Source of the DNA: Bacillota bacterium
Lineage (GTDB): Bacteria > Bacillota > Clostridia > Acetivibrionales > JAMNYG01
Length of the DNA: 38,639 nt
NCBI GenBank assembly: GCA_023622945.1
Contig: JAMNYG010000200.1
Span: forward strand, 1 to 38,639
Direction of reading: 5' to 3'
Part shown: one piece after another, positions 18,018 to 26,057 of the stretch
How the letters are laid out: each line of letters begins with the position of its first letter
How positions within the stretch are numbered: the stretch's first letter is position 1
Translations under genes and position numbers: made by a program
The notes under the pieces: model-generated
Told to the model about the DNA's origin: nothing
Databases searched by the model: none
Seen by the model: the letters and a program-made list of their open reading frames with translations, nothing else

Positions 18018-18866
18018 ATGTCAATCATAGTAGAAGGCCTGTATCATATATACATGAAAGGCAGTCCCTTTGAAAAGGTAGCATTGAAAGATGTAAATAT
18101 GAGAATAGACGATGGAGAATTTGTCGGCATCATTGGGCATACCGGTTCCGGCAAATCAACCCTTGTGCAGCATTTCAACGGTTTGCTCAAACCTTCAGCC
18201 GGAAAGGTGATTATCAACGGTACCGACACATCGGAAAAGAACCTTAAGGAATTAAGAAGACAAGTGGGTTTGGTCTTTCAATACCCTGAGCATCAATTGT
18301 TTGAAGAGACGGTGTATAAGGAAGTCGCTTTCGGACTGGTAAAGCAGGGAATGGAGGAAGATCGGATAAAAGACCGGGTCAGATGGGCACTGGGCATGGT
18401 AGGACTTGGCGAGGAATATCTTGAGAAATCTCCCTTTGAACTTTCCGGGGGACAAAAACGCCGTGTTGCAATAGCCGGAGTAATTGCCCTGAAGCCAAGC
18501 ATACTGGTTCTGGATGAACCTGCTGCGGGTCTTGATCCTAAAGGAAGAGAGGAAATTTTTTCTTTCATTTCAAATCTCCATGCCACCATGGGGATTACGG
18601 TAATACTTGTTTCCCATAGTATGGAGGATATCGCAAGGCTCACAAAAAGGGTAATTGTTATGAACAAGGGAACCGTTGAGATGGACGGAGCACCTGCAGA
18701 TGTATTTCAAAATGCAGAAAAGCTGGAGGAAATAGGTTTATCAGTTCCGCAGATTACATACCTGATGATGAAATTGAAGAAAGTAATTCCTGAAATTAAT
18801 GAAAAGATATTTACAGTTGCTGAAGCAAAAAATGAAATAGCCAAATACCTTGGGGGTATACGATGA
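18018..18866 (+). CDS. ecfA2: ECF transporter ATPase EcfA2
   Basis: The partner ATPase (282 aa) has Walker A GHTGSGKST, Q-loop VFQYPEHQLFEETV, signature LSGGQKRR, Walker B VLDEPAAGLDP and H-loop VSHSMED. It begins 11 nt after ecfA1 with AGGAGGG upstream, and its stop overlaps ecfT. The two ATPases differ enough to form the expected heterodimer. No substrate-binding S component is encoded here, so specificity must come from genes elsewhere. Confidence 0.96.
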   Translation: MSIIVEGLYHIYMKGSPFEKVALKDVNMRIDDGEFVGIIGHTGSGKSTLVQHFNGLLKPSAGKVIINGTDTSEKNLKELRRQVGLVFQYPEHQLFEETVYKEVAFGLVKQGMEEDRIKDRVRWALGMVGLGEEYLEKSPFELSGGQKRRVAIAGVIALKPSILVLDEPAAGLDPKGREEIFSFISNLHATMGITVILVSHSMEDIARLTKRVIVMNKGTVEMDGAPADVFQNAEKLEEIGLSVPQITYLMMKLKKVIPEINEKIFTVAEAKNEIAKYLGGIR

Positions 18867-19666
18867 TTAAGAATATAACAATCGGGCAGTATATTCCGGG
18901 GCAATCGCTGCTTCACAGGGCAGATCCCAGAGTCAAGATAATACTCATGATAATATATATGGTGGATTTATTCGCAGTAGTCAACAGCTACTACACTTAT
19001 GCCGCTTTTTTGATTTTTACCCTGATGGTAATTGTCAGTTCAGACATTCCCGTAAGCTATACATTGAGAGGGATCAAACCTATACTGTTTATAGTGATTT
19101 TTACGGCCATCATAAATATATTTACAACCGAAGGCAAGCCTGTTTTTGAAGCAGGGTTTGTACACATAACTTATGAGGGTCTCGATATGGCGGCAAAGAT
19201 GGCAATCAGGCTTTCCCTCATGGTTATAGGAGGCTCACTTCTTACGTTAACCACCACTCCCATAATGCTTACCGACGGCATAGAAAAGCTTATGTCGCCG
19301 CTGAAAAAAATTAAAGTCCCGGTACATGAAATTGCCATGATGATGACCATTGCACTCAGGTTTATACCTACATTAATGGATGAAACCGAAAAAATAATGA
19401 AGGCCCAGTCAGCAAGGGGCGCGGACTTCGATACCGGAAGCCTCATACAGAGGGCAAGAAGCTTCATACCGGTTTTAGTTCCGCTTTTTATCAGCGCTTT
19501 CAGGAGAGCCGATGAGCTGGCAACGGCAATGGAAGCCCGCTGTTACAGGGGCAGCGCAGGTCGTACGAGAATGAGGCAGCTTCGTGTAGGTTTTCCGGAT
19601 TTTGTACTGGTTGCCGTTATGGCGGTCTTTACCACGGGACTGGTTTTTCTGGAATATTATATATGA
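18863..19666 (+). CDS. ecfT: ECF transporter membrane subunit EcfT
   Basis: EcfT (267 aa) is the integral scaffold linking the ATPases to exchangeable S components. The N-terminal part has several hydrophobic segments, and the C-terminal coupling helices carry the two family motifs AQSARGADF and AMEARCYRG. The ATG overlaps the ecfA2 stop in ATGA fashion. A T-rich stretch follows the stop, but no well-formed terminator was seen. Confidence 0.95.
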   Translation: MIKNITIGQYIPGQSLLHRADPRVKIILMIIYMVDLFAVVNSYYTYAAFLIFTLMVIVSSDIPVSYTLRGIKPILFIVIFTAIINIFTTEGKPVFEAGFVHITYEGLDMAAKMAIRLSLMVIGGSLLTLTTTPIMLTDGIEKLMSPLKKIKVPVHEIAMMMTIALRFIPTLMDETEKIMKAQSARGADFDTGSLIQRARSFIPVLVPLFISAFRRADELATAMEARCYRGSAGRTRMRQLRVGFPDFVLVAVMAVFTTGLVFLEYYI

Positions 19667-20016
19667 TATGTGTTGATAATGATTTTTTTTATTGATATTA
19701 TTAAATTGGCGGAATATTGAAAATGCCGGGTAAACTGATGGCAGATTGAGAATATCCAGCCCTGAAACGTTTAGATATAAATCATGAAATGCATAAGAGA
19801 TACTGATATGAGACAGAGATGGGAATTCTTACATTATATATTATCAGATAAAGATGCTTTTTATATTGGAAAGACATGCTCATGTCATGTACATGCTAGG
19901 TGTAAGAAAACAAATTTTCCGGCAATAAAATTGCCTGAAAATTCAAAAGATATATTTAAGCTTAACTAAATATTCAAAAGGTATAAATAATTTAATATAT
20001 GCAGGAGGAAGGTTAT
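19667..20016 (+). other. Intergenic region between ecfT and the ROK-like gene
   Basis: This 350-bp AT-rich stretch holds no convincing gene; a 61-aa ORF at 19784 has a poor start and no family likeness. It contains a long imperfect hairpin, AATTTTC-GGCAAT / ATTGCC-GAAAATT (19913-19943), with a 3-nt loop and one mismatch, and a CATG-rich cluster with GACATG/CATGTC around 19872-19886. Nothing that I can identify as a riboswitch. Confidence 0.5.
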
Positions 20017-21420
20017 ATGAGTCTTAACGTTTCAAATTACAAGCCCAAATTGTTGCCTGTTCTGGACAAGGATTTCCGTCCCGCAGTTCTGGAAAACAGA
20101 GCCTTTATTGAAGGTGTGGAAAAGTCGGGCAAAGGAGTTCCTCTGGCAATTGCATTGGACCGTGGAGATGGATTGATTTCCACTTATACCTCAAAAGTAT
20201 ATGCTGAAGATGCAGGCATGGATGATGCTAACTTTGCATATGTAGAACGCCTCGTGAAAACCCTTTTATGGATTAGAGGGGGCTGGAAGATAATAATCGG
20301 AGGTCCGAAAAGCGTGGGCGAATACATAAAGAAAGCCTATTCCAAGGGTGGAATCAGGGAATTTGATGCAGAGTTTATGGCAAGGGTCTATGAAAAACCT
20401 TTTACGGTTGAAGTTACCACCTACGACAAGGTACCCCCGTCAAATGAGGTTTCAAAACCAATAGGACGTCACCTTGACGGCTGCCGTATAGGCTTTGATG
20501 CAGGAGGAAGCGACCGCAAGGTATCAGCAGTTATTGACGGTGAAGCAGTGTACAGCGAAGAGGTTATTTGGCATCCCAAAACCCAGTCCGACCCTGACTA
20601 TCATTACAGGGAAATACTGGCTGCAATGAAGTCTGCTGCGGCTCATATGCCGAGGGTTGATGCCATAGGAGTAAGTTCTGCAGGCATATATGTAAACAAC
20701 CGTGTAATGGTGGCTTCACTGTTTATAAAGGTGCCTGAAGACCTTTTTGAAAAGAAAGTCAAGGATATGTACCTGAACATAGCCAAAGAAATGGGCAATG
20801 TGCCTATTGAAGTGGCAAATGACGGCGACGTTACAGCCCTGGCAGGCGCCATGAATCTGAATGATACCAATGTTTTGGGAATAGCCATGGGTACCAGCGA
20901 AGCAGGAGGTTATGTTGACGGCCATGGAAATATAACCGGCTGGCTGAACGAGCTGGCGTTTGTTCCTGTGGACTACAATCCAAACTCTGCAGTGGACGAA
21001 TGGTCCGGAGATTACGGTTGCGGAGTCAAGTATTTCTCACAGGATGCTGTCATAAAGCTGGCACCGGCTGCAGGAATAACACTTGAAGAAAGCCTTACTC
21101 CCGCTGAAAAGCTAAAAGTGGTGCAGGATCTTCACGCCAAAGGCGATGAAAGAGCGGCCAAGATATTTGAAAGCATCGGATGCTATCTTGGATATACATT
21201 AGCCCATTATGCTGACTTCTATGATATAAAGCACGTGCTCATTCTTGGACGCGTAACCTCCGGAGAGGGCGGCAACGTGATACTTAATACTGCTTCTAAA
21301 GTTCTGAAGGAAGAATTCCCGGAACTTGCTGAAAAGATAAAACTGCACCTGCCTGACGAGTCCAACAGAAGGGTAGGACAATCGATAGCTGCAGCCAGCC
21401 TTCCTGAAATAAAAAAGTAA
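20017..21420 (+). CDS. ROK-like sugar kinase-fold protein, divergent
   Basis: The 467-aa product has an N-terminal region of about 165 residues not recognised, followed by a ROK/ASKHA kinase fold. The phosphate loop is like FDAGGSDRKVSAV, the catalytic-Asp segment VANDGDVTALAG, and the second phosphate motif GIAMGTSEAGGYVD. The CxCGxxGC zinc motif of classical ROK proteins is missing; a WSGDYGCGV stretch lies in that area. ATG 20017 is chosen because GCAGGAGGAAGG is just upstream. Substrate unknown; the neighbouring deacetylase suggests an amino or N-acetyl sugar (inference). Confidence 0.75.
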   Translation: MSLNVSNYKPKLLPVLDKDFRPAVLENRAFIEGVEKSGKGVPLAIALDRGDGLISTYTSKVYAEDAGMDDANFAYVERLVKTLLWIRGGWKIIIGGPKSVGEYIKKAYSKGGIREFDAEFMARVYEKPFTVEVTTYDKVPPSNEVSKPIGRHLDGCRIGFDAGGSDRKVSAVIDGEAVYSEEVIWHPKTQSDPDYHYREILAAMKSAAAHMPRVDAIGVSSAGIYVNNRVMVASLFIKVPEDLFEKKVKDMYLNIAKEMGNVPIEVANDGDVTALAGAMNLNDTNVLGIAMGTSEAGGYVDGHGNITGWLNELAFVPVDYNPNSAVDEWSGDYGCGVKYFSQDAVIKLAPAAGITLEESLTPAEKLKVVQDLHAKGDERAAKIFESIGCYLGYTLAHYADFYDIKHVLILGRVTSGEGGNVILNTASKVLKEEFPELAEKIKLHLPDESNRRVGQSIAAASLPEIKK

Positions 21421-21510
21421 GCACGGTACGACTGGACTGATATAGAGGACACATGTCTTGTTATGAATCATTTTACGAACAATGAATCATTTTAAGAAGG
21501 AGGGACGCAT

Positions 21511-22359
21511 ATGAAGTTTAGAAACAGCGGAGCAGAACTCTTTATCCCTGACGGGAAACCTGTGGAAGAAGCCATAAAACGCACTACACACATGGGTATA
21601 TCTGCTCACCAGGACGACCTTGAAATCATGTCCTATCACGGGATACTCGAATGTTTCGGAAAGGATTCTGAATGGTATTTCGGTGTGGTTGTCACCAACG
21701 GTGCCGGAAGTCCAAGGAACGGTTTATATGAATCATACACCGATGAAGAAATGCAGGCAGTGAGAAAAGTTGAACAGAAAAAGGCTGCCTATGTGGGAGA
21801 GTATGGTGCCATGGCCCTTCTGGATTACACCAGTGCCCAGGTCAAGGACCCCAAAAACCAGGATGTGAAGGAAGAATTAAAGGAATTGATTGCTGCCGCA
21901 AGACCTAAGGTCATATATACTCATAACCTTGCCGACAAGCATGACACCCATGTAGCAGTGGTTTTGAGAGTTATCAGCGCTCTCAGGGAACTGCCTGAGG
22001 AACTGCGGCCGGAAAAGGTTTATGGATGTGAAGTATGGAGAGGCCTCGACTGGGTAGTTGATGACGAGAAGGTCATGTTTGATGTAAGCGATCATCCGAA
22101 TCTTGCTGCTGCACTTTTGGGTGTATTCGATTCCCAGATCTGCGGCGGAAAGAGATACGACCTGGCAACTGCAGGCAGAAGAATTGCCAATGCAACGTAT
22201 GCTGCTTCCCATGACACGGATGAAAGCTCTGCATTGATCTATGCCATAGATCTGATGCCTCTTGTAAAAGACGCAAATCTTTGCCCCAGGGAATATATTG
22301 AAGGATATGTAAACCGGTTCAGACAGGATGTGGCAGACAGGATATCCAAGCTCCTGTAA
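21511..22359 (+). CDS. PIG-L family deacetylase
   Basis: This 282-aa protein has the zinc-binding AHQDDLE motif (a variant of AHPDDxE) near residue 31 and the second ligand region HNLADKHDTH around residue 147. PIG-L enzymes remove acetyl groups from N-acetylglucosamine-containing compounds. No signal peptide is seen, so it should act on a cytoplasmic substrate. It lies 90 nt after the ROK-like gene with GGAGGG upstream, and is closed by a strong terminator. A role in amino-sugar metabolism together with the flanking kinases is inference. Confidence 0.85.
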   Translation: MKFRNSGAELFIPDGKPVEEAIKRTTHMGISAHQDDLEIMSYHGILECFGKDSEWYFGVVVTNGAGSPRNGLYESYTDEEMQAVRKVEQKKAAYVGEYGAMALLDYTSAQVKDPKNQDVKEELKELIAAARPKVIYTHNLADKHDTHVAVVLRVISALRELPEELRPEKVYGCEVWRGLDWVVDDEKVMFDVSDHPNLAAALLGVFDSQICGGKRYDLATAGRRIANATYAASHDTDESSALIYAIDLMPLVKDANLCPREYIEGYVNRFRQDVADRISKLL

Positions 22360-22391
22360 GCTGCCGAATCAAAACATGCATCGGGCAAATC

Positions 22392-22427
22392 AAGGGATTC
22401 TGTAAAATTTACAGAATCCCTTTTTTT
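22392..22427 (+). terminator. Strong intrinsic terminator after the deacetylase gene
   Basis: AAGGGATTCTGTAAA and its complement TTTACAGAATCCCTT form a near-perfect palindromic stem with a very small loop, followed by TTTTTTT. It ends the ROK-like/PIG-L transcript and separates it from the glucokinase. Confidence 0.9.
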
Positions 22428-22510
22428 AGTATATTTCTTATTAGGTGTATTTATATCAGCAGTACTCTTTATCAGCAGTATCCCCATCAGCAATATTCTT
22501 ATTAGTAATA

Positions 22511-22562
22511 TTTTTCATATTGCCTAGAACTTACTAGTATAGTATCCTAGAAATATGAAAAA
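22511..22562 (+). promoter_or_regulatory. Long inverted repeat upstream of the glucokinase
   Basis: TTTTTCATATT (22511-22521) and AATATGAAAAA (22552-22562) are perfect complements. CTAG at 22524-22527 and 22547-22550 could extend the stem inward, and CCTAGAA occurs as a direct repeat at 22523 and 22546. It may be an operator. The region just before it (22430-22500) contains short repeats of ATCAGCA. Confidence 0.4.
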
Positions 22563-22572
22563 TCCTGATATG

Positions 22573-22664
22573 ACCTGTTGTGCAGTAAAAATAAGCGAGA
22601 ATGATATGCCGGGATAACAGTCCCTTGCATATCATTTGCCACTGCTTATGACAGTGCAACAGGT
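22573..22664 (+). ncRNA. Candidate structured leader RNA upstream of glucokinase
   Basis: Three stems close a three-way junction. P1 is ACCTGTTG (22573-22580) with CAACAGGT (22657-22664). P2 is AATGATATGC (22600-22609) with GCATATCATT (22627-22636), capped by GGGA/TCCC. P3 is CACTG (22640-22644) with CAGTG (22652-22656), directly next to P1. An alternative pairing ATAAGC (22591-22596) with GCTTAT (22644-22649) would compete with P3. It matches no riboswitch I know. No terminator is visible between it and the gene. Confidence 0.5.
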
Positions 22665-22701
22665 TAGCAGGTGAAATGCGTATTCAAGGGGGATTTGAGT
22701 T

Positions 22702-23646
22702 GTGTATTACGTAGGTATAGATTTGGGAGGCACAAACATAGCTGCCGGAGTGGTTGATGAAAACGGCAGGATAATACACAAGGACAGCGTTCCGACATTA
22801 AGGGAGAGGGAATACCCGGAAATAATAAAAGATATGGCCATGCTTTCCTTAAAAGTAATCAGGGATGCAGGTCTTGAGGTCAAGGATATAAAAAGCATAG
22901 GTATCGGAAGTCCGGGTACCCCGAACAAAAAGGATGGCATACTGATCTATGCCAATAACCTGAAATTCAGAAACGTGCCCATGAGAGCTGAAATGCAAAA
23001 ATACATAAACCTTCCGGTCATAATAGATAACGATGCAAACTGTGCAGCCCTCGCGGAGAGTGTTTCGGGTGCCGCCAGGGATGCGGATCATTCCATAATG
23101 ATTACTATTGGTACCGGATTAGGCGGAGGCATAGTCATAGATAAGAAAATATACAGCGGGTTTAATTATGCCGGTGGCGAACTTGGACATACTGTCATCG
23201 TCTCAGGCGGGAAGCTCTGCACATGCGGGCGCAGAGGATGCTGGGAAATGTATGCTTCGGCTACCGGGCTTATTGAGCAGACAAAGGAAGCAGCTCAGCA
23301 ATACCCGGATTCTCTCATCAACAAGCTTGTTGACGGCGATCTTTCAAGGATTGATGCAAAAACCGCATTTGACGCTGCAAAACAGGGAGATGAAGCAGGC
23401 CGGAAGGTGGTAGACCAGTACATAGTATACCTTGCTGAGGGTATCACAAACATTATTAATATTTTTACTCCCCAAGTGCTTGTCATAGGCGGAGGAGTCA
23501 GCAAGGAAGGAGAATACCTGCTGAAGCCACTCAGAGAGATTGTAAGCAGGGATGTATACGGCAAGGATGTTCCCCAGACAAGCATCAGGGTGGCTGAGCT
23601 GGGTAATGATGCCGGTATTGTGGGAGCAGCCATGCTGGGCAGATAG
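22702..23646 (+). CDS. glk: ROK family glucokinase
   Basis: The 314-aa enzyme phosphorylates glucose for glycolysis. It has the nucleotide motif VGIDLGGTNIAAG, the NDANCAALAE catalytic-Asp segment, GTGLGGGIVID, and the ROK zinc motif GHT...CTCGRRGCWEMYASATG. Length is typical. GTG 22702 is the start, after AAGGGGGAT. Some cellulolytic clostridial ROK glucokinases prefer GTP over ATP; the nucleotide preference cannot be read from this sequence. Confidence 0.93.
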   Translation: MYYVGIDLGGTNIAAGVVDENGRIIHKDSVPTLREREYPEIIKDMAMLSLKVIRDAGLEVKDIKSIGIGSPGTPNKKDGILIYANNLKFRNVPMRAEMQKYINLPVIIDNDANCAALAESVSGAARDADHSIMITIGTGLGGGIVIDKKIYSGFNYAGGELGHTVIVSGGKLCTCGRRGCWEMYASATGLIEQTKEAAQQYPDSLINKLVDGDLSRIDAKTAFDAAKQGDEAGRKVVDQYIVYLAEGITNIINIFTPQVLVIGGGVSKEGEYLLKPLREIVSRDVYGKDVPQTSIRVAELGNDAGIVGAAMLGR

Positions 23647-23677
23647 CATCCATGGTTGACAGGTGAGTTTACAAAAA

Positions 23678-24439
23678 ATGTCCATGCGCAATATAAAACT
23701 TACAATAGAATATGACGGCACCAACTATCACGGATGGCAGAGCCAAAAAAATGCCGTTGCCGTCCAGGACGTGGTGGTAAAAGCGATAAGAAAACTGACG
23801 GGCGAGGAGGTACGTCTCATCGGAGCAAGCAGGACGGACGTGGGAGTACACGCTTTCGGTCAGGTGGCAAATTTCCACACATATTCAAAGATACCTCCTG
23901 AAAGATTTTCGTATGCTTTAAACAGTTTCCTTCCTGAAGATATAGTCATAAAGCATTCAAAGGAAGTTGACATGGGTTTTCATGCAAGATTCTCGGCAGT
24001 TGGAAAGAAATACAGGTATATGATTTTTAACTCCGACCGTCCCTCTGCCCTTTTGCGGAACAGGGCATATTTCGTGCCTGTCCCGATGGATTTGGAAGCG
24101 ATGCAGGAGGCAGCTTCGCATTTTTTGGGAACTCATGATTTTGCTGCTTTTTGTGCAACGGGGGGAAGCGCAAAAACTTCGGTAAGAACCATAACCGATA
24201 TATCGGTAAGCAAGCGGCATGATTATAACGGTGACATATTTGAAATAGAGGTTTCCGGAAACGGATTTCTGTACAATATGGTCAGGATTATTGCAGGTAC
24301 CCTGGCAGAAGTCGGTATGGGCAAAAAAAGACCTGATGAGATACCAGGGATAATAAACAGCCGCAGGAGGGAGATGGCCGGGATAACGGCACCGGCACAC
24401 GGGCTGTACCTTGTAGAGGTGTACTATGAAGATAACTGA
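23678..24439 (+). CDS. truA: tRNA pseudouridine synthase A (TruA)
   Basis: TruA makes pseudouridine at positions 38-40 of the tRNA anticodon arm. The catalytic aspartate is in GASRTDVGVHAFGQVANF. IKLTIEYDGTNYHGWQ starts the fold, and the C-terminus has RIIAGTLAEVGMGK. The start is uncertain: ATG 23678 (253 aa) is chosen, with GTG 23663 and ATG 23684 as alternatives; AGGTGAG is the likely ribosome site. Only 31 nt separate it from the glucokinase, suggesting cotranscription. Confidence 0.95.
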   Translation: MSMRNIKLTIEYDGTNYHGWQSQKNAVAVQDVVVKAIRKLTGEEVRLIGASRTDVGVHAFGQVANFHTYSKIPPERFSYALNSFLPEDIVIKHSKEVDMGFHARFSAVGKKYRYMIFNSDRPSALLRNRAYFVPVPMDLEAMQEAASHFLGTHDFAAFCATGGSAKTSVRTITDISVSKRHDYNGDIFEIEVSGNGFLYNMVRIIAGTLAEVGMGKKRPDEIPGIINSRRREMAGITAPAHGLYLVEVYYEDN

Positions 24440-24837
24440 ATGAAAAACCGGTGTTAAGCATGGTTATAATGTTTTAAGCAGAGATTTGAATGTTTTTTTA
24501 CAGCAAAGGAAATCGGATCATAAAAAGAAGAGAAGCTGCTTCAACGATAAAGGGACATACTTCTCAATGAGGAATGTCCCTTTATTAATGTTTATGGTTT
24601 ATTGGGAACATTTATAGGAAACCTGCACAAGGATTATTCCGACAGGTCTGTTTTATTAAATGGGCAGACTTCCATAGTACTAAAAACAGACAGACTTCTG
24701 TCATATTAAAAAGGGACAGTCTGGAAAATACTGCTAGCAAAAAGTGAAATGGTGGATGATTAAGCGTGAGGTACAGCTATGATAATGTTAAAAAATAGAG
24801 AAAACATGAGATAAATTAAAATTATAACAACATATAC
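24440..24837 (+). other. Intergenic region with CAGAC/GTCTG motifs
   Basis: About 400 bp without a gene after truA. Besides the terminator at 24548-24586, it holds a cluster of CAGAC and GTCTG sequences between 24640 and 24725, several in opposed pairs, such as GACAG-ACTT-CTGTC at 24689-24702. They could be operator sites or remnants of repeats. The remainder is AT-rich and featureless up to the rplM promoter. Confidence 0.4.
24548..24586 (+). terminator. Terminator after truA
   Basis: TAAAGGGACAT (24548-24558) pairs perfectly with ATGTCCCTTTA (24574-24584), an 11-bp stem with a 15-nt loop. The T tract is short (TTTATT), so termination may be moderate. It lies about 110 nt past the truA stop. 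Confidence 0.6.
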
Positions 24838-24867
24838 TTGACATGTACTGATTGTCTGTATTACAAT
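24838..24867 (+). promoter_or_regulatory. Promoter of rplM-rpsI
   Basis: A perfect TTGACA (24838-24843) and TACAAT (24862-24867) are 18 bp apart. Transcription should start near 24874, giving a leader of about 80 nt before rplM. Confidence 0.8.
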
Positions 24868-24886
24868 TAGTGAGTGCCGAAAATTT

Positions 24887-24956
24887 GGTTCAGTTGAACT
24901 GAAAACATAGATAAATCAAAATAAAACGGTTGTTGAACAAGGAGGGAACCAGAACC
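24887..24956 (+). promoter_or_regulatory. Candidate L13 leader
   Basis: The short rplM leader can fold. TTCAG (24889-24893) pairs with CTGAA (24899-24903). GGTTC at 24887 can alternatively pair with GAACC near 24945-24956, which would involve the ribosome site GGAGGGAACC. Firmicute rplM mRNAs are known to carry an autoregulatory L13 leader. I cannot confirm that this one matches the established motif. Confidence 0.35.
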
Positions 24957-25391
24957 ATGAAAACGTACATGGCAAAAGCCGAAGATGTTAAAAGGAAATG
25001 GTACGTAGTGGATGCAGCAGGCAAGCCATTAGGAAGACTGGCCAGCGAAGTAGCTAAAATTCTCAGGGGAAAACATAAACCTGAATATACGCCCCACGTT
25101 GATACCGGGGATTACGTTATAGTCCTCAATGCCGACAAGGTTGTTCTTACAGGAAAAAAGCTTGACCAGAAGCTTTACAGACGCCATTCCCTGTATCCCG
25201 GAGGACTTAAGGAAATCAAGTACAGACACTTTCTGGCTACCAGACCTGAGAAGGCCGTAGAGCTTGCAGTCAAAGGCATGCTTCCCAAGAACAGCCTTGG
25301 AAGAGCCATGTTTAAAAAGCTCAAGGTATACAAGGGTTCGCAGCATGCGCATCAGGCACAGAAACCTGAAGTACTTGAAATAGAGGTATAG
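24957..25391 (+). CDS. rplM: 50S ribosomal protein L13
   Basis: L13 (144 aa) is an early 50S assembly protein. It begins [30 protein letters not shown], and has [20 protein letters not shown] near the C-terminus. The track start at 24930 lies upstream of the ribosome site; ATG 24957 follows GGAGGG at about 10 nt and matches the family. It forms an operon with rpsI. Confidence 0.98.
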   Translation: MKTYMAKAEDVKRKWYVVDAAGKPLGRLASEVAKILRGKHKPEYTPHVDTGDYVIVLNADKVVLTGKKLDQKLYRRHSLYPGGLKEIKYRHFLATRPEKAVELAVKGMLPKNSLGRAMFKKLKVYKGSQHAHQAQKPEVLEIEV

Positions 25392-25414
25392 TATAGAAGG
25401 AGGGATATAGGAAC

Positions 25415-25807
25415 ATGGAAAAAGTGCAGTATTACGGAACCGGCAGAAGAAAGAAAGCGGTAGCGAGAGTCAGACTTGTTCCCGGAGACGGAAAAATCAC
25501 AATTAACGATAGAAGCCTTGATGATTATTTTGGTTTGGAAACCTTGAAGGTTATAGTAAGACAGCCACTGGTACTTACAGATACAGCTTCAAAATTCGAT
25601 GTGTTATGCAATGTACAGGGCGGAGGATTTACCGGCCAGGCAGGTGCAATAAGGCATGGTATAGCAAGAGCCCTTGTTAAGGCGGATGAAGAATTAAGAC
25701 CCATACTGAAAAAAGCAGGTTTCCTTACAAGAGACCCAAGAATGAAGGAAAGAAAGAAGTACGGTCTCAAGAAAGCGAGAAGGGCACCTCAGTTCTCAAA
25801 GAGATAA
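25415..25807 (+). CDS. rpsI: 30S ribosomal protein S9
   Basis: S9 (130 aa) reaches the P-site tRNA with its C-terminal tail. [38 protein letters not shown] and the ending [14 protein letters not shown] are diagnostic. GGAGGG precedes the ATG. A terminator follows directly. Confidence 0.98.
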   Translation: MEKVQYYGTGRRKKAVARVRLVPGDGKITINDRSLDDYFGLETLKVIVRQPLVLTDTASKFDVLCNVQGGGFTGQAGAIRHGIARALVKADEELRPILKKAGFLTRDPRMKERKKYGLKKARRAPQFSKR

Positions 25808-25828
25808 TCGGATACAGTTTCGGTCGGA

Positions 25829-25857
25829 AGAGCTACAGAAATGTGGCTCTTTTATTA
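25829..25857 (+). terminator. Intrinsic terminator after rpsI
   Basis: AGAGCTACA (25829-25837), loop GAAA, TGTGGCTCT (25842-25850), with one U-G pair, followed by TTTATT. It closes the rplM-rpsI operon. Beyond it the sequence becomes more AT-rich and leads into an unrelated gene cluster. Confidence 0.8.
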
Positions 25858-26057
25858 TGCGCTTCGGTCTGTTGAGCCGGCACAGGGAGGCGACAAAAGA
25901 AGTTATTATACAGCAATATTAGATATTTTTCTTTGAAGGAAAAAGCAAATCGTTCTTGAATATAGAAATGTAATATATTTACTGAGAAGGTATTTCCGGT
26001 ATTTTCTGTCAGGTAGTTTAAGCTCATGGAAAACGAATCCTTGGAGTTGAAAAGTTA

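Noticed and set aside
19784-19969. 61-aa ORF between ecfT and the ROK-like gene
   Set aside because: The four cysteines drew attention, but start context is poor and a hairpin overlaps its end; likely chance.
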